This document shows positions 17,068 to 26,049 of a stretch of 64,000 nt of DNA, piece by piece. A program made the translations under genes and the position numbers. The notes beneath the pieces were generated by a model. The model was not told the origin of the DNA. It saw only the letters and a program-made list of their open reading frames with translations, and searched no databases. The stretch is from Kitasatospora xanthocidica (GTDB lineage Bacteria; Actinomycetota; Actinomycetes; Streptomycetales; Streptomycetaceae): contig NZ_BNBY01000010.1 of the NCBI RefSeq assembly GCF_014656195.1, positions 1 to 64,000 of the forward strand, given 5' to 3'. Position 1 is the stretch's first letter. Every line of letters begins with the position of its first letter.

Positions 17068-17988
17068 TCAGCGGCCGAGCTGCTCGGAGATCCTCGCCAG
17101 CTGCTCCAGCCGCTTCTCCAGCGACGGGTGGGTGGAGAACAGCTGCGAGGCGGTCTCCCGGGCGCTCAGCGCGGGGGCGAAGTAGAAGGCGTTGTACGGC
17201 TGCGCCTGGCGCAGGTCCTTGCTGGGGATGGCCGCGATCTGCCCGGTGACCTTGGTGAGGGCCGAGGCGAGGGCGCTGGGCCGGCCGGTGAGCTGGGCGG
17301 CGGCGCGGTCGGCGGCCAGTTCGCGGTAGCGGGACAGCAGCCGGGTGAGCAGGAAGCTGATCGCGTAGACGACCATCGAGACCAGCGGGATGATCAGCGC
17401 CGCGATGGCCGCGTTCTGGTCGTTGCTGTTGCGGTTGCCGCCCATGAAGCCGCCGTACACGGCGATCCGGGTCATCGCGCCGGCGAGCACGCCGAGGAAG
17501 CCGGCGATGGTCATCACCGCGACGTCCCGGTGGGCGACGTGGGAGAGCTCGTGGGCGAGGACGCCCTCCAGTTCCTCCGGTTCCAGCCGGCGCAGCAGGC
17601 CGGTGGTCACGCAGACCACGGCGTTCTGCGGGTTGCGGCCGGTGGCGAAGGCGTTCGGCATGTCGTTGTCGGCGACCGCCACGCGGGGCTTGGGCATGTC
17701 GGCCAGCGCGCAGAGCCGGTCGATCGTGCCGTGCAGCTGGGGGAACTCCTCCGGGGTCACCTGGTGGGCGCCCATCGCCCGTTCGGTGATCTTGTCGCTG
17801 AACCAGAACTGGGCCACGAACAGCCCGCCGGAGATCAGGACGATGAGCGGCCAGGCGCCGCGCAGCAGCGCGATCAGCAGGCCGGTGAAACCGACGTACA
17901 GCAGCCCGATCACGAACATCGTCGCGACCATGCGGCCGGTCAGGCCGCGATCGGGTGCGAAACGGTTGTGCTGGCCCGAGCTCGACAT
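17068..17988 (-). CDS. htpX: Membrane zinc protease HtpX
   Basis: A 306-aa M48-family metalloprotease that degrades damaged membrane proteins under heat or envelope stress. The zinc site is AHELSHVAHRD (HExxH), with the third ligand in YRELAAD further on. Hydrophobic segments lie at about residues 20-60, 155-180 and 190-215. The ATG at 17988 is preceded by AGGAGC with good spacing. It forms a unit with pspAB downstream and is divergent from the hrcA-dnaJ heat-shock genes, which fits a stress theme. Confidence 0.93.
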   Translation of the reverse strand: MSSSGQHNRFAPDRGLTGRMVATMFVIGLLYVGFTGLLIALLRGAWPLIVLISGGLFVAQFWFSDKITERAMGAHQVTPEEFPQLHGTIDRLCALADMPKPRVAVADNDMPNAFATGRNPQNAVVCVTTGLLRRLEPEELEGVLAHELSHVAHRDVAVMTIAGFLGVLAGAMTRIAVYGGFMGGNRNSNDQNAAIAALIIPLVSMVVYAISFLLTRLLSRYRELAADRAAAQLTGRPSALASALTKVTGQIAAIPSKDLRQAQPYNAFYFAPALSARETASQLFSTHPSLEKRLEQLARISEQLGR

Positions 17989-18130
17989 CGCTTGCTCCTC
18001 CGTTCGCCGTCGCTTTCGATGCTGCCACCCGGACGGCCCCGGGGCACCACCCCCGCGCCGGGAAGCGTGAACGGTCACCGCCCCGCGGGCCGTACCCGGA
18101 ACTGCGGGCAGGATCACGCCGGTCGGGCCG

Positions 18131-18159
18131 TTCCTGCCGTAGGACCCGGGCCTTACACT
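18131..18159 (+). promoter_or_regulatory. hrcA promoter
   Basis: TTCCTG (18131-18136), a 17-base spacer and TACACT (18154-18159) place the start near 18166, directly before the CIRCE element. The rest of the 302-base gap between htpX and hrcA shows nothing else I can name. Confidence 0.6.
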
Positions 18160-18172
18160 GGCAGATACGGTT

Positions 18173-18199
18173 TTGGCACTCGCGTGTTCAGAGTGCCAA
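18173..18199. promoter_or_regulatory. CIRCE operator for HrcA
   Basis: TTGGCACTC, nine bases (GCGTGTTCA), then GAGTGCCAA: a perfect 9-9-9 inverted repeat matching the CIRCE consensus TTAGCACTC-N9-GAGTGCTAA at all but one position per arm. It lies just downstream of the predicted hrcA start point, so HrcA should repress its own unit. Confidence 0.95.
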
Positions 18200-18290
18200 G
18201 GGCGGGGTCTCCCGGAGCGGCCCGCAGCAGTAACCCAGTGACACACAGGGACACAGACGGACAACGTGCGAAGACGGAGGTGCGTGCCCC

Positions 18291-19325
18291 ATGGCCGGTG
18301 AGGTCCGCCAGCTGGACGACCGCAAGCTCGCCGTGCTCCGCGCGATCGTGCAGGACTACGTGGGCACCGAGGAGCCGGTCGGTTCCAAGGCGCTCGTGGA
18401 GCGGCACAACCTCGGGGTCTCGCCGGCGACCGTCCGCAACGACATGGCGGCGCTGGAGGAGGAGGGCTACATCCACCAGCCGCACACCAGCGCCGGCCGG
18501 ATCCCGACCGACAAGGGGTACCGCCTCTTCGTCGACAAGCTCGCCGAGATCAAGCCGATGAGCGCCCCGGAGCGCCGGGCCATCCGGCACTTCCTGGACG
18601 GCGCGGTCGACCTGGACGACGTGGTCGCGCGCACCGTGCGGCTGCTCGCCCAGCTGACCCGGCAGGTCGCGGTGGTGCAGTACCCGTCCCTGACGCGCTC
18701 CACGGTGCGGCACATCGAGCTGGTGGCGCTGGCCCCGGCGAAGGTGATGCTGGTGCTGATCACCAACACCGGCCGGGTCGAGCAGCGGATGGTCGACTGC
18801 CCGGGCCCGGTCGGCGAGACGGTCCTGGCGGACCTGCGGACCGCGCTCAACACCAGGGCGGCCGGCCGCCGCCTCCCGGAGGTCCCGGGGCTCCTGGAGG
18901 AGCTCCCGGCGGCGTTCGACCAGGCCGACCGGCCGACCGTCAGCACGGTCCTGGCGACGCTGTTCGAGACCCTCGCGGAACAGAACGAGGAGCGGATCAT
19001 GCTGGCCGGCACGGCCAACCTGACCCGCCTCGGCCACGACTTCCCGCTCACCATCCAGCCGGTGCTGGAGGCCCTGGAGGAGCAGGTCATCCTGCTCCGC
19101 CTCCTGGGTGAGACCAACGACGCGGGGATGACGGTCCGGATCGGGCGTGAGAACGCCTACGAAGGGCTGATTTCCACTTCGGTGGTGTCCGTCGGTTACG
19201 GTTCGGGCGACGAGAGCGTGGCCAAACTGGGTGTGATCGGTCCGACCCGGATGGACTACCCGGGCACAATGGGGGCGGTGCGGGCGGTGGCGCGGTACGT
19301 GGGTCAGATCCTGGCCGAGTCCTAG
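18291..19325 (+). CDS. hrcA: Heat-inducible repressor HrcA
   Basis: A 344-aa repressor that binds CIRCE elements and is released on heat shock when GroEL is occupied. The N-terminal winged helix includes VGSKALVERHNLGVSPATVR and NDMAALEEEGYIHQPHTSAG (residues about 31-69). The GAF-like middle and the terminal NAYEGLISTSVVSVGYG segment follow the family. Length is typical (about 340). It is preceded by its own CIRCE site and followed 71 bases later by dnaJ, the usual hrcA-dnaJ order. Confidence 0.96.
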   Translation: MAGEVRQLDDRKLAVLRAIVQDYVGTEEPVGSKALVERHNLGVSPATVRNDMAALEEEGYIHQPHTSAGRIPTDKGYRLFVDKLAEIKPMSAPERRAIRHFLDGAVDLDDVVARTVRLLAQLTRQVAVVQYPSLTRSTVRHIELVALAPAKVMLVLITNTGRVEQRMVDCPGPVGETVLADLRTALNTRAAGRRLPEVPGLLEELPAAFDQADRPTVSTVLATLFETLAEQNEERIMLAGTANLTRLGHDFPLTIQPVLEALEEQVILLRLLGETNDAGMTVRIGRENAYEGLISTSVVSVGYGSGDESVAKLGVIGPTRMDYPGTMGAVRAVARYVGQILAES

Positions 19326-19396
19326 CAAACAGCCGTCGGGCAAACTGACGGCGTCCAGTCGCAGCACTACTACAGGCGGAACAAGCGGAGCATTTG

Positions 19397-20536
19397 GTGG
19401 CCACGGACTACTACGCGGTACTCGGCGTCCGACGGGATGCGGGGCAGGACGAGATCAAGAAGGCGTTCCGGCGCCTGGCACGCGAACTGCACCCGGACGT
19501 CAACCCGGACCCGAAGACGCAGGAGCGGTTCAAGGAGATCAACGCCGCCTACGAGGTGCTCTCCGATCCGCAGAAGCGCCAGGTCTACGACCTCGGCGGG
19601 GACCCGCTGTCCCCGAGCGGCGGCGGTGCGGGCGGCTTCGGCGCGGGCGCCGCGGGCTTCGGCTTCTCCGACATCATGGACGCCTTCTTCGGCGCCGCGG
19701 CCGGCCAGCGGGGCCCGCGCTCGCGCACCCGCCGCGGCCAGGACGCCATGATCCGGCTGGAGATCACCCTGGAGGAGGCCGCGTTCGGCACCACCAAGGA
19801 GCTCCAGGTCGACACCGCCGTCACCTGCACCACGTGCAGCGGCGAGGGCGCGGCCCCCGGCACCTCCGCGCAGACCTGCGACATGTGTCGCGGCAAGGGC
19901 GAGGTCTCCCAGGTCACCCGGTCCTTCCTGGGCCAGGTCATGACCTCCCGCCCCTGCCCGCAGTGCCAGGGCTTCGGCACCGTCGTGCCGACCCCGTGCC
20001 CGGAGTGCGCCGGCGACGGCCGGGTCCGCGCCCGTCGCACCCTGACGGTCAAGATCCCGGCCGGTGTCGACAACGGCACCCGGATCCAGCTGGCCGGCGA
20101 GGGCGAGGTCGGCCCCGGCGGCGGCCCGGCCGGCGACCTGTACGTCGAGATCGCCGAGACCACCCACACCATCTTCCAGCGGCGCGGGGACGACCTGCAC
20201 TGCACCGTCACCATCCCGATGACGGCGGCCTCGCTCGGCACCCGGGTGCCGCTGCAGACCCTGGACGGCCTGGAGGAGGTCGACATCCGGCCCGGCACCC
20301 AGTCCGGCCAGTCGATCCCGCTGCACGGCCGGGGCATCACCCACCTGCGCGGGGGCGGCCGGGGCGACCTGATAGTGCACGTCGAGGTGAAGACGCCCAC
20401 CAAGCTCGACTCCGAGCAGGAGGAGCTGCTGCGCCGCCTCGCGGTGCTGCGCGGCGAGGAGCAGCCGTCCGGCCAGTTCGCGCCGGGCCAGCAGGGCCTG
20501 TTCTCCCGCCTGAAGGACGCCTTCAACGGCCGGTAG
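19397..20536 (+). CDS. dnaJ: Chaperone DnaJ
   Basis: A 379-aa class I J-protein that stimulates DnaK ATPase and holds unfolded clients. The J domain (1-67) has the HPD motif in ARELHPDVNP. A Gly/Phe-rich stretch follows at about 75-100. Four zinc-finger repeats are visible: CTTCSGEG, CDMCRGKG, CPQCQGFG and CPECAGDG. The GTG at 19397 is used because GGAG lies six bases upstream; a TTG three bases earlier is possible. It is co-oriented with hrcA and followed by a strong terminator, making an hrcA-dnaJ heat-shock unit. Confidence 0.96.
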   Translation: MATDYYAVLGVRRDAGQDEIKKAFRRLARELHPDVNPDPKTQERFKEINAAYEVLSDPQKRQVYDLGGDPLSPSGGGAGGFGAGAAGFGFSDIMDAFFGAAAGQRGPRSRTRRGQDAMIRLEITLEEAAFGTTKELQVDTAVTCTTCSGEGAAPGTSAQTCDMCRGKGEVSQVTRSFLGQVMTSRPCPQCQGFGTVVPTPCPECAGDGRVRARRTLTVKIPAGVDNGTRIQLAGEGEVGPGGGPAGDLYVEIAETTHTIFQRRGDDLHCTVTIPMTAASLGTRVPLQTLDGLEEVDIRPGTQSGQSIPLHGRGITHLRGGGRGDLIVHVEVKTPTKLDSEQEELLRRLAVLRGEEQPSGQFAPGQQGLFSRLKDAFNGR

Positions 20537-20545
20537 CCGGCCGCG

Positions 20546-20579
20546 GAGGGGTGCCGGGGGCCGACCCCCGGCACCCCTC
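20546..20579 (+). terminator. dnaJ terminator
   Basis: GAGGGGTGCCGGGGG (20546-20560) pairs perfectly with CCCCCGGCACCCCTC (20565-20579) over a CCGA loop; TCGCGTTT follows. Confidence 0.88.
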
Positions 20580-20639
20580 TCGCGTTTCTCCCCCGCGGCC
20601 CCGGCGGCCGCCGGGCCCACTCCGGAAAGGTTCCCCCGC

Positions 20640-21389
20640 ATGACCGCGCCCGTCTTCGTCGTCGACACCGAGCGGATCGCCGCCGCCGAGCCCGGCACCG
20701 TGGTGCGCCTGGACGGCCCGGAGGGGCGGCACGCCGCCGCCGTGAAGCGGCTGGAGGCCGGCGAGGCGGTGACCCTGGCCGACGGGCTGGGGCTCGGCGT
20801 GGACGGGACCGTCGCCGGGGTGCACGGCAAGGACGCGATCGACGTGGCCGTCACCGCGGTGCGGCGCGAGCCGCTGCCCGCGCCGCGGATCGTCGTCGTC
20901 CAGGCGCTGCCCAAGGGCGACCGCGGCGAGCTGGCCGTGGAGACCATGACCGAGGTCGGCGTGGACGTGGTGATCCCGTGGTCGGCCTCCCGCTGCATCA
21001 CCCAGTGGAAGGGCGAGCGGGGCGCCAAGGCGCTCGCCAAGTGGCGGGCCACCGCCCGCGAGGCGGGCAAGCAGTCCCGCCGGCTGCGCTTCCCCGAGGT
21101 GCGCGACCCGATGACCACCAAGCAGCTGGCGCCGGTCCTGGCCCAGGCCGCGTTCGCCGCCGTGCTGCACGAGGAGGGTTCCGAGCCGCTGGCGCACGCC
21201 GCGCTGCCCGCCGACGGGGACCTGGTGCTGGTGGTCGGCCCGGAGGGCGGGGTCTCCCCGGAGGAGCTGGCCGCCTTCGCACAGGCCGGCGCCGCGCCGT
21301 ACCGGCTGGGCCCCTCGGTGCTGCGCACCTCCACGGCCGGGGTGGCCGCCGGGGCGCTGCTGCTGGGGCGCACCGGCCGCTGGGCGTAG
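20640..21389 (+). CDS. rsmE: 16S rRNA m3U1498 methyltransferase
   Basis: A 249-aa SPOUT-class methyltransferase that methylates U1498 of 16S rRNA with SAM. The N-terminal PUA-like part contains VVRLDGPEGRHAAAVKRLEAG. The trefoil-knot core has QALPKGDRGELAVETMTEVG, the SAM loop VVGPEGGVSPEE (residues about 198-209) and the closing LGPSVLRTSTAGVAA. The family often follows dnaJ in Gram-positive genomes. GGAAAGG lies upstream of the ATG. Confidence 0.94.
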   Translation: MTAPVFVVDTERIAAAEPGTVVRLDGPEGRHAAAVKRLEAGEAVTLADGLGLGVDGTVAGVHGKDAIDVAVTAVRREPLPAPRIVVVQALPKGDRGELAVETMTEVGVDVVIPWSASRCITQWKGERGAKALAKWRATAREAGKQSRRLRFPEVRDPMTTKQLAPVLAQAAFAAVLHEEGSEPLAHAALPADGDLVLVVGPEGGVSPEELAAFAQAGAAPYRLGPSVLRTSTAGVAAGALLLGRTGRWA

Positions 21390-21519
21390 CGCGGAGGAGG
21401 GAGGCCGTGGGGGTGCGCCTACTACGGCCGCGCGCCGGGGTCCAGCCGGGCTCGTCCGAGGGGCCCGACTCTGCCGAAAAGCCCGGCGGCTCCTCCGCGT
21501 ACGTGCTTACGCTGGCCGC

Positions 21520-24500
21520 GTGACGGACTCCCTGAGCACCTCCGCGGGCGCCTACCTGCGCCACCCCCACCTGCACGGCGACCTGGTCGCCTTCGTCGCC
21601 GAGAACGACCTCTGGCTCGCCCCGCTGGACGGCGGCCGGGCGTGGCGGCTGACGGCCGACCACCGGCCGGTCCACGACCCCCGGTTCTCCCCGGACGGGC
21701 GGCACATCGCCTTCACCTCCACCCGGGACGGCGCGCCCGAGGTGCACGTGGTGCCGGTGGACGGCGGTCCGTCCCGCCGGCTCACCCACTGGGGCAGCGG
21801 CCAGACCCGGGTGCAGGGCTGGACGGCCGACGGCCGCCCGATCGCCACCACCACCGCCGGCCAGGCCACCCTGCGCCGCACCTGGGCGCACGCCCTGCCG
21901 CTGGACGGCGGCGAGCCGGTGCGGCTGCCGTACGGGCCGGTCGGCGGGATCGCCTTCGAGCCGGGCGGGGACCGGGTGCTGCTGGCCAGCGCCGCGATCC
22001 GCGAACCGGCCTGGTGGAAGCGGTACCGGGGCGGCCGGGCCGGGAAGCTGTGGCTGGGCCGGGAGGAGTTCGCCCGGATCCACCAGGAGCTGGACGGCCA
22101 GCTGTCCTCGCCGCTGTGGGTGGCGGGCCCGGACGGCGCCCCGGGCGGGCGGATCGGCTTCCTGTCCGACCACGAGGGCGTCGGCGAGCTGTGGTCCAGC
22201 CTCCCGGACGGCTCCGACCTGCGCCGCCACACCACCGGCCGGGACGGCTTCTACGCCCGCAACGCCGCCACCGACGGCACCCGGGTGGTGTTCCACCGGG
22301 CCGGTGACCTCTGGCTGCTGGACGACCTGGCCGGCGCCGAGCCGCGCCCGCTGGACGTCCGGCTGGCCGGCCCGCGCAGCGGCCGCCGCCCCCGCCCGGT
22401 GCACGCCGCGCACTGGCTGGAGACGGTCGCCCCCGACCGCACCGGCCGGGCCAGCGCCGTCGTGGTGCGCGGCAGCGTCCACTGGCTGGCCCACCGCGAG
22501 GGCCCGGCCCGGGTGCTGGACGAGACCCCGGGCGTGCGCGGGCGCCTGGCCCGGGTGGTGCCGGGCGAGGACGGCGCCCAGGGCGTGCTCTGGGTGTCCG
22601 ACGCGGAGGGCGAGGACGCCCTGGAGTTCGCGCCCGCCGTGCACGGCGCCGAGCGCCGCCGGCTGGCCGCCGGGCAGCTCGGCCGGGTCAACGTGCTCGC
22701 CGTCTCCCCGGACGGCAAGCAGGCCGCGCTCGGCGTGCACGACGGCCGGGTGCTGCTGGTGTCGCTCTCCGACGGCACCGTGCACGAGCTGGACCGCAGC
22801 ACCGACGGCGAGGTCAGCGGGCTGGTGTTCAGCCCGGACTCGGCCTGGCTGGCCTGGTCGCGGCCGGTGCCGGGGCTGGGCCCGTACTCGCTGCGCCAGA
22901 TCGTGCTGGCCAACCTGGCCACCCGCACCGTGAGCGAGGCCACCCAGCAGCGCTTCATCGACACCTCGCCGGCGTTCACCGCGGACGGCCGCTACCTGGC
23001 GTTCCTGTCGGTGCGCAACTTCGACCCGGTCTACGACTCGCACGTCTTCGACCTGTCCTTCCCCAACGGCTGCCGCCCGTACCTGATCACGTTGGCCGCC
23101 GACACCCCGTCCCCGTTCGGGCCGCACCGCGCCGGGCGCCCGCTCGGCGGGGAGGAGGACGAGCCGCGGGCCAAGAAGGCGGACGGCGAGGAGGGCGGCA
23201 CCGACGGCGCGCCGGTGACCAGGGTGGACCTGGACGGCATCGCCGACCGGATCGTCCCGTTCCCGGTCGAGGGCGGGCTGTTCGGCACCCTGCGGGCCGC
23301 CAAGGACGGCCTGCTCTGGACCAGGGCCCCGCTGCTCGGCGAACTCGGCGACGAGGCGGCCTCGTTGGAGGACGAGCGGCCCCGGCCGGTGCTGGAGCGC
23401 TTCGACCTGAAGAAGCGCCGGGTCGAGCAACTGGTGCACGACGTCGACGGTTTCGCGGTCAGCGGGGACGGCGGCCGGGTCGCCGTGCTGGACGGGGGCG
23501 AGCTGCGGATCGTCCCGGCCGACCACAAGGCGGGCGGCGAGGACGACGAGACCGCCGTCGACCTCGACCGGCTGCGGGTCACCGTCGACCCGGCCGCCGA
23601 GTGGCGGCAGATGTACGCCGAGAACGGCCGGCTGATGCGCGACAACTACTGGCGCCCCGACCTGGCCGGCGTCGACTGGGCCGGGGTCCTGGAGCGCTAC
23701 CGGCCGCTGGTGGAGCGGGTCGGCTCGCACGACGACCTGATCGACCTGCTGTGGGAGGTGCACGGCGAACTCGGCACCTCGCACGCCTACGTCGTCCCGT
23801 ACGGCCCGCACACCGAGCCCGCCCGGCGCCAGGGCCTGCTCGGCGCGGACCTCGTCAAGGACGGCGGGCAGTGGCGGATCGCCCGGATCCTGCCCGGCGA
23901 GTCCTCCGACCCGCGGGCCCGCTCGCCGCTGGCCGCGCCCGGCGCCGCCATCCGCCCGGGCGACGCCGTCCTCGCGGTCAACGGCCGCCCGGTGGACCCG
24001 GTCACCGGCCCGGCGCCGCTGCTGGCCGGCACCGCCGGGCAGCCGGTCGAGCTGACCGTGACCGGCAAGGACGGCACCGACCGGCGCCACCCGGTGGTCG
24101 TCCCGCTCGCCGACGACGAGGCGCTGCGCTACCACGACTGGGTGGCGGGGCGGCGGGCCGCGGTCCGCGAACTGTCCGACGGGCGCCTCGGCTACCTGCA
24201 CGTCCCCGACATGCAGACCACCGGCTGGGCCCAGATCCACCGCGACCTGCGCTCCGAGATGGCCAAGGAGGGCGTGATCGTCGACATCCGGGAGAACCGC
24301 GGCGGCCACACCTCGCAACTGGTGATCGAGAAGCTCGCCCGCCGGATCGTCGGCTGGAACGTCAGCCGGGACACCGACAGCGCGGTGCCCTACCCCGCCG
24401 ACGCCCCGCGCGGGCCGGTCGTCGCGCTCGCCGACCAGGACTCCGGCTCGGACGGCGACATCGTCAACGGCGCCATCCAGGCGCTGGGGATCGGCCCGGT

Positions 24501-24780
24501 GGTCGGCACCCGCACCTGGGGCGGGGTGATCGGCATCGACAGCCGCTACCGGCTGGTCGACGGCACCCTGGTCACCCAGCCCAAGTACGCCTTCTGGCTG
24601 GAGAACTACGGCTGGGGGGTGGAGAACCACGGCGTCGACCCGGACGTCGAGGTGCCGATCGCCCCGCACCACTGGGCGGCCGGCGAGGACCCGCAACTGG
24701 CCGAAGGCGTCCGGATCGCCCTCGCCGCCCTCGCCGACACCCCGGCCCGCACGGCCCCGCCGATGCCCTGGCGGCCGTAG
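21520..24780 (+). CDS. Tricorn-type S41 protease
   Basis: A 1086-aa homologue of the tricorn protease, which trims peptides released by the proteasome. Residues about 15-310 and 320-680 form beta-propeller repeats (for example FSPDGRHIAFTSTRDG, FSPDSAWLAWSRP). A PDZ-like segment lies near 790-880, and the S41 core is near 880-1060. Likely active-site residues are S754-H755 in ELGTSHAY and the nucleophile S977 in SGSDGDIV, by analogy with tricorn. No signal peptide is visible, so it is cytoplasmic. The GTG at 21520 has TACGCT six bases upstream (leaderless). The family is common in streptomycetes, which also have a 20S proteasome. Confidence 0.92.
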   Translation: MTDSLSTSAGAYLRHPHLHGDLVAFVAENDLWLAPLDGGRAWRLTADHRPVHDPRFSPDGRHIAFTSTRDGAPEVHVVPVDGGPSRRLTHWGSGQTRVQGWTADGRPIATTTAGQATLRRTWAHALPLDGGEPVRLPYGPVGGIAFEPGGDRVLLASAAIREPAWWKRYRGGRAGKLWLGREEFARIHQELDGQLSSPLWVAGPDGAPGGRIGFLSDHEGVGELWSSLPDGSDLRRHTTGRDGFYARNAATDGTRVVFHRAGDLWLLDDLAGAEPRPLDVRLAGPRSGRRPRPVHAAHWLETVAPDRTGRASAVVVRGSVHWLAHREGPARVLDETPGVRGRLARVVPGEDGAQGVLWVSDAEGEDALEFAPAVHGAERRRLAAGQLGRVNVLAVSPDGKQAALGVHDGRVLLVSLSDGTVHELDRSTDGEVSGLVFSPDSAWLAWSRPVPGLGPYSLRQIVLANLATRTVSEATQQRFIDTSPAFTADGRYLAFLSVRNFDPVYDSHVFDLSFPNGCRPYLITLAADTPSPFGPHRAGRPLGGEEDEPRAKKADGEEGGTDGAPVTRVDLDGIADRIVPFPVEGGLFGTLRAAKDGLLWTRAPLLGELGDEAASLEDERPRPVLERFDLKKRRVEQLVHDVDGFAVSGDGGRVAVLDGGELRIVPADHKAGGEDDETAVDLDRLRVTVDPAAEWRQMYAENGRLMRDNYWRPDLAGVDWAGVLERYRPLVERVGSHDDLIDLLWEVHGELGTSHAYVVPYGPHTEPARRQGLLGADLVKDGGQWRIARILPGESSDPRARSPLAAPGAAIRPGDAVLAVNGRPVDPVTGPAPLLAGTAGQPVELTVTGKDGTDRRHPVVVPLADDEALRYHDWVAGRRAAVRELSDGRLGYLHVPDMQTTGWAQIHRDLRSEMAKEGVIVDIRENRGGHTSQLVIEKLARRIVGWNVSRDTDSAVPYPADAPRGPVVALADQDSGSDGDIVNGAIQALGIGPVVGTRTWGGVIGIDSRYRLVDGTLVTQPKYAFWLENYGWGVENHGVDPDVEVPIAPHHWAAGEDPQLAEGVRIALAALADTPARTAPPMPWRP

Positions 24781-24828
24781 GGGGAGTGTCCCGCCCCGTC
24801 GGCTCGGAGGCGAGCGGGCGAGTGGCAG

Positions 24829-24859
24829 CACGGGAAGTCGGACGGGCCGACTTCCCGTG
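24829..24859 (+). terminator. Tricorn protease terminator
   Basis: CACGGGAAGTCGG (24829-24841) pairs perfectly with CCGACTTCCCGTG (24847-24859) over ACGGG. The RDD gene promoter (TAGGAT at 24874-24879) follows. Confidence 0.8.
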
Positions 24860-24920
24860 TCGGGGGGCCTGGGTAGGATGCGGGGCTGTTTCTTGATCCA
24901 CAGCTCACGGGGGAACCACC

Positions 24921-25637
24921 ATGGCGCAGGGCTACCCGCCGCCGCAGTACGGCCAGAACCCTTACGCACCACAGCAACCGCAGGCCTACCCGCCCCACCA
25001 GCAGCAACCGCAGCCGTACCCGCCGCAGGGGTACGGCCAGCCGCAGGGGTACGCGCAGCAGCCGCCGCCGCAGCAGTACGGCCAGCCGCAGGCGTACCCG
25101 AACCCCTACCCGCAGCAGCCGCACCCGCAGCAGCCGTACCAGCCGCAGCCGCAGCGTGCCGCCGCGCTGCCGCCGTGCCCCAAGGAGGCGGCGGGCAGCC
25201 GGCGCTTCCTGGCGATCGTGCTCGACTTCTTCTTCGCCGTCGGCCTCGGCTTCGTCGCCGCCAACGCCGCCAGCCGCCCGAAGGTCCGGCAGGTGGCCGG
25301 CCACACCGTCCACAGCGGCGGCCCGGCGGTGCCGTACTTCGTGGCGCTGGTGGTCGTCGGCCTCGCCGTGTCCTTCCTCAACCAGGTGGTGCTGGCCCGG
25401 CTCACCGGTTTCAGCGTCGGCAAGGGGATCCTGGCGATGCGGGTGGTGCGCCGCAAGCGGGTGATGCGGCCGAACACCTGGCGGCTCACCAGGCGCTGGC
25501 TGCTCGGGTTCGTCATCCTCGCGGTCGCCTTCCTCACCGAGGACTTCGACACCGAGGACGGTGACATCGTCGGCATGCGCGCGGTCCGCTGGAAGCACCT
25601 CCAGGAGTACCAGCAGGCCGTGGCCGGGCTCGGCTAG
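24921..25637 (+). CDS. RDD-family membrane protein with Gln/Pro/Tyr-rich head
   Basis: A 238-aa protein. Residues 1-80 are a low-complexity Pro/Gln/Tyr repeat tract (GYPPPQYGQNPY type), probably disordered. Residues 90-215 form an RDD domain: the defining Arg and Asp lie in SRRFLAIVLDFFF, two or three transmembrane helices follow, and LTGFSVGKGILAMRVV is the conserved cytoplasmic segment. RDD proteins have been linked to ion transport in some bacteria, but most are uncharacterised. A -10-like TAGGAT at 24874 and a GGGGGAA ribosome site precede the ATG. Confidence 0.85.
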   Translation: MAQGYPPPQYGQNPYAPQQPQAYPPHQQQPQPYPPQGYGQPQGYAQQPPPQQYGQPQAYPNPYPQQPHPQQPYQPQPQRAAALPPCPKEAAGSRRFLAIVLDFFFAVGLGFVAANAASRPKVRQVAGHTVHSGGPAVPYFVALVVVGLAVSFLNQVVLARLTGFSVGKGILAMRVVRRKRVMRPNTWRLTRRWLLGFVILAVAFLTEDFDTEDGDIVGMRAVRWKHLQEYQQAVAGLG

Positions 25638-25689
25638 GCTGCGCCCGTACGGCCCCATCACCCGACGTACCGATCCCGAGGAGTAGCCG

Positions 25690-26043
25690 ATGGCCGGCGA
25701 GCCGCAGACCGACTGCCTGTTCTGCAAGATCGTGGCGGGAGAGATCCCGGCGACGGTGGTGCGCAAGACCGAGCGCGTCCTCGCCTTCCGCGACATCGCC
25801 CCCAAGGCCCCGGTGCACGTCCTGGTGATCCCGCACGTCCACTACCCGAACGCGGCCGCGCTGGCCGCCGCCGAGCCGGAGATCGCCGGCGAACTGCTCG
25901 CCGAGGCGGGCCGGGTGGCCGAGGACGAGGGCATCGCGGACTACCGGCTGATCTTCAACACCGGTGCGGGCGCCGGGCAGACCGTCTTCCACGCGCACGT
26001 CCACGTGCTCGGCGGCACCCGCATGACCGAGAGCATGGTCTGA
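25690..26043 (+). CDS. HIT-family nucleotide hydrolase
   Basis: A 117-aa histidine-triad protein of the HinT branch, which hydrolyses purine nucleoside phosphoramidates such as AMP-lysine adducts. It has DCLFCKIVAGEIPATVV at the start, the central HVLVIPHVHYPNAAAL and the triad FHAHVHVLGG near the C-terminus (residues about 98-107). Two cysteines near the start (CLFC) could bind zinc with histidines, as in some homologues. It is six bases upstream of the ribonuclease Z gene, so the two are co-transcribed. Confidence 0.92.
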   Translation: MAGEPQTDCLFCKIVAGEIPATVVRKTERVLAFRDIAPKAPVHVLVIPHVHYPNAAALAAAEPEIAGELLAEAGRVAEDEGIADYRLIFNTGAGAGQTVFHAHVHVLGGTRMTESMV

Positions 26044-26049
26044 TCCCAG

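Noticed and set aside
20998..24972. Long open frame on the minus strand opposite the tricorn-type protease (over 1300 codons)
   Set aside because: Val/Asp/Gly/Arg-rich low-complexity translation typical of antisense frames in GC-rich genes; no motif, and the sense strand encodes a full protease.
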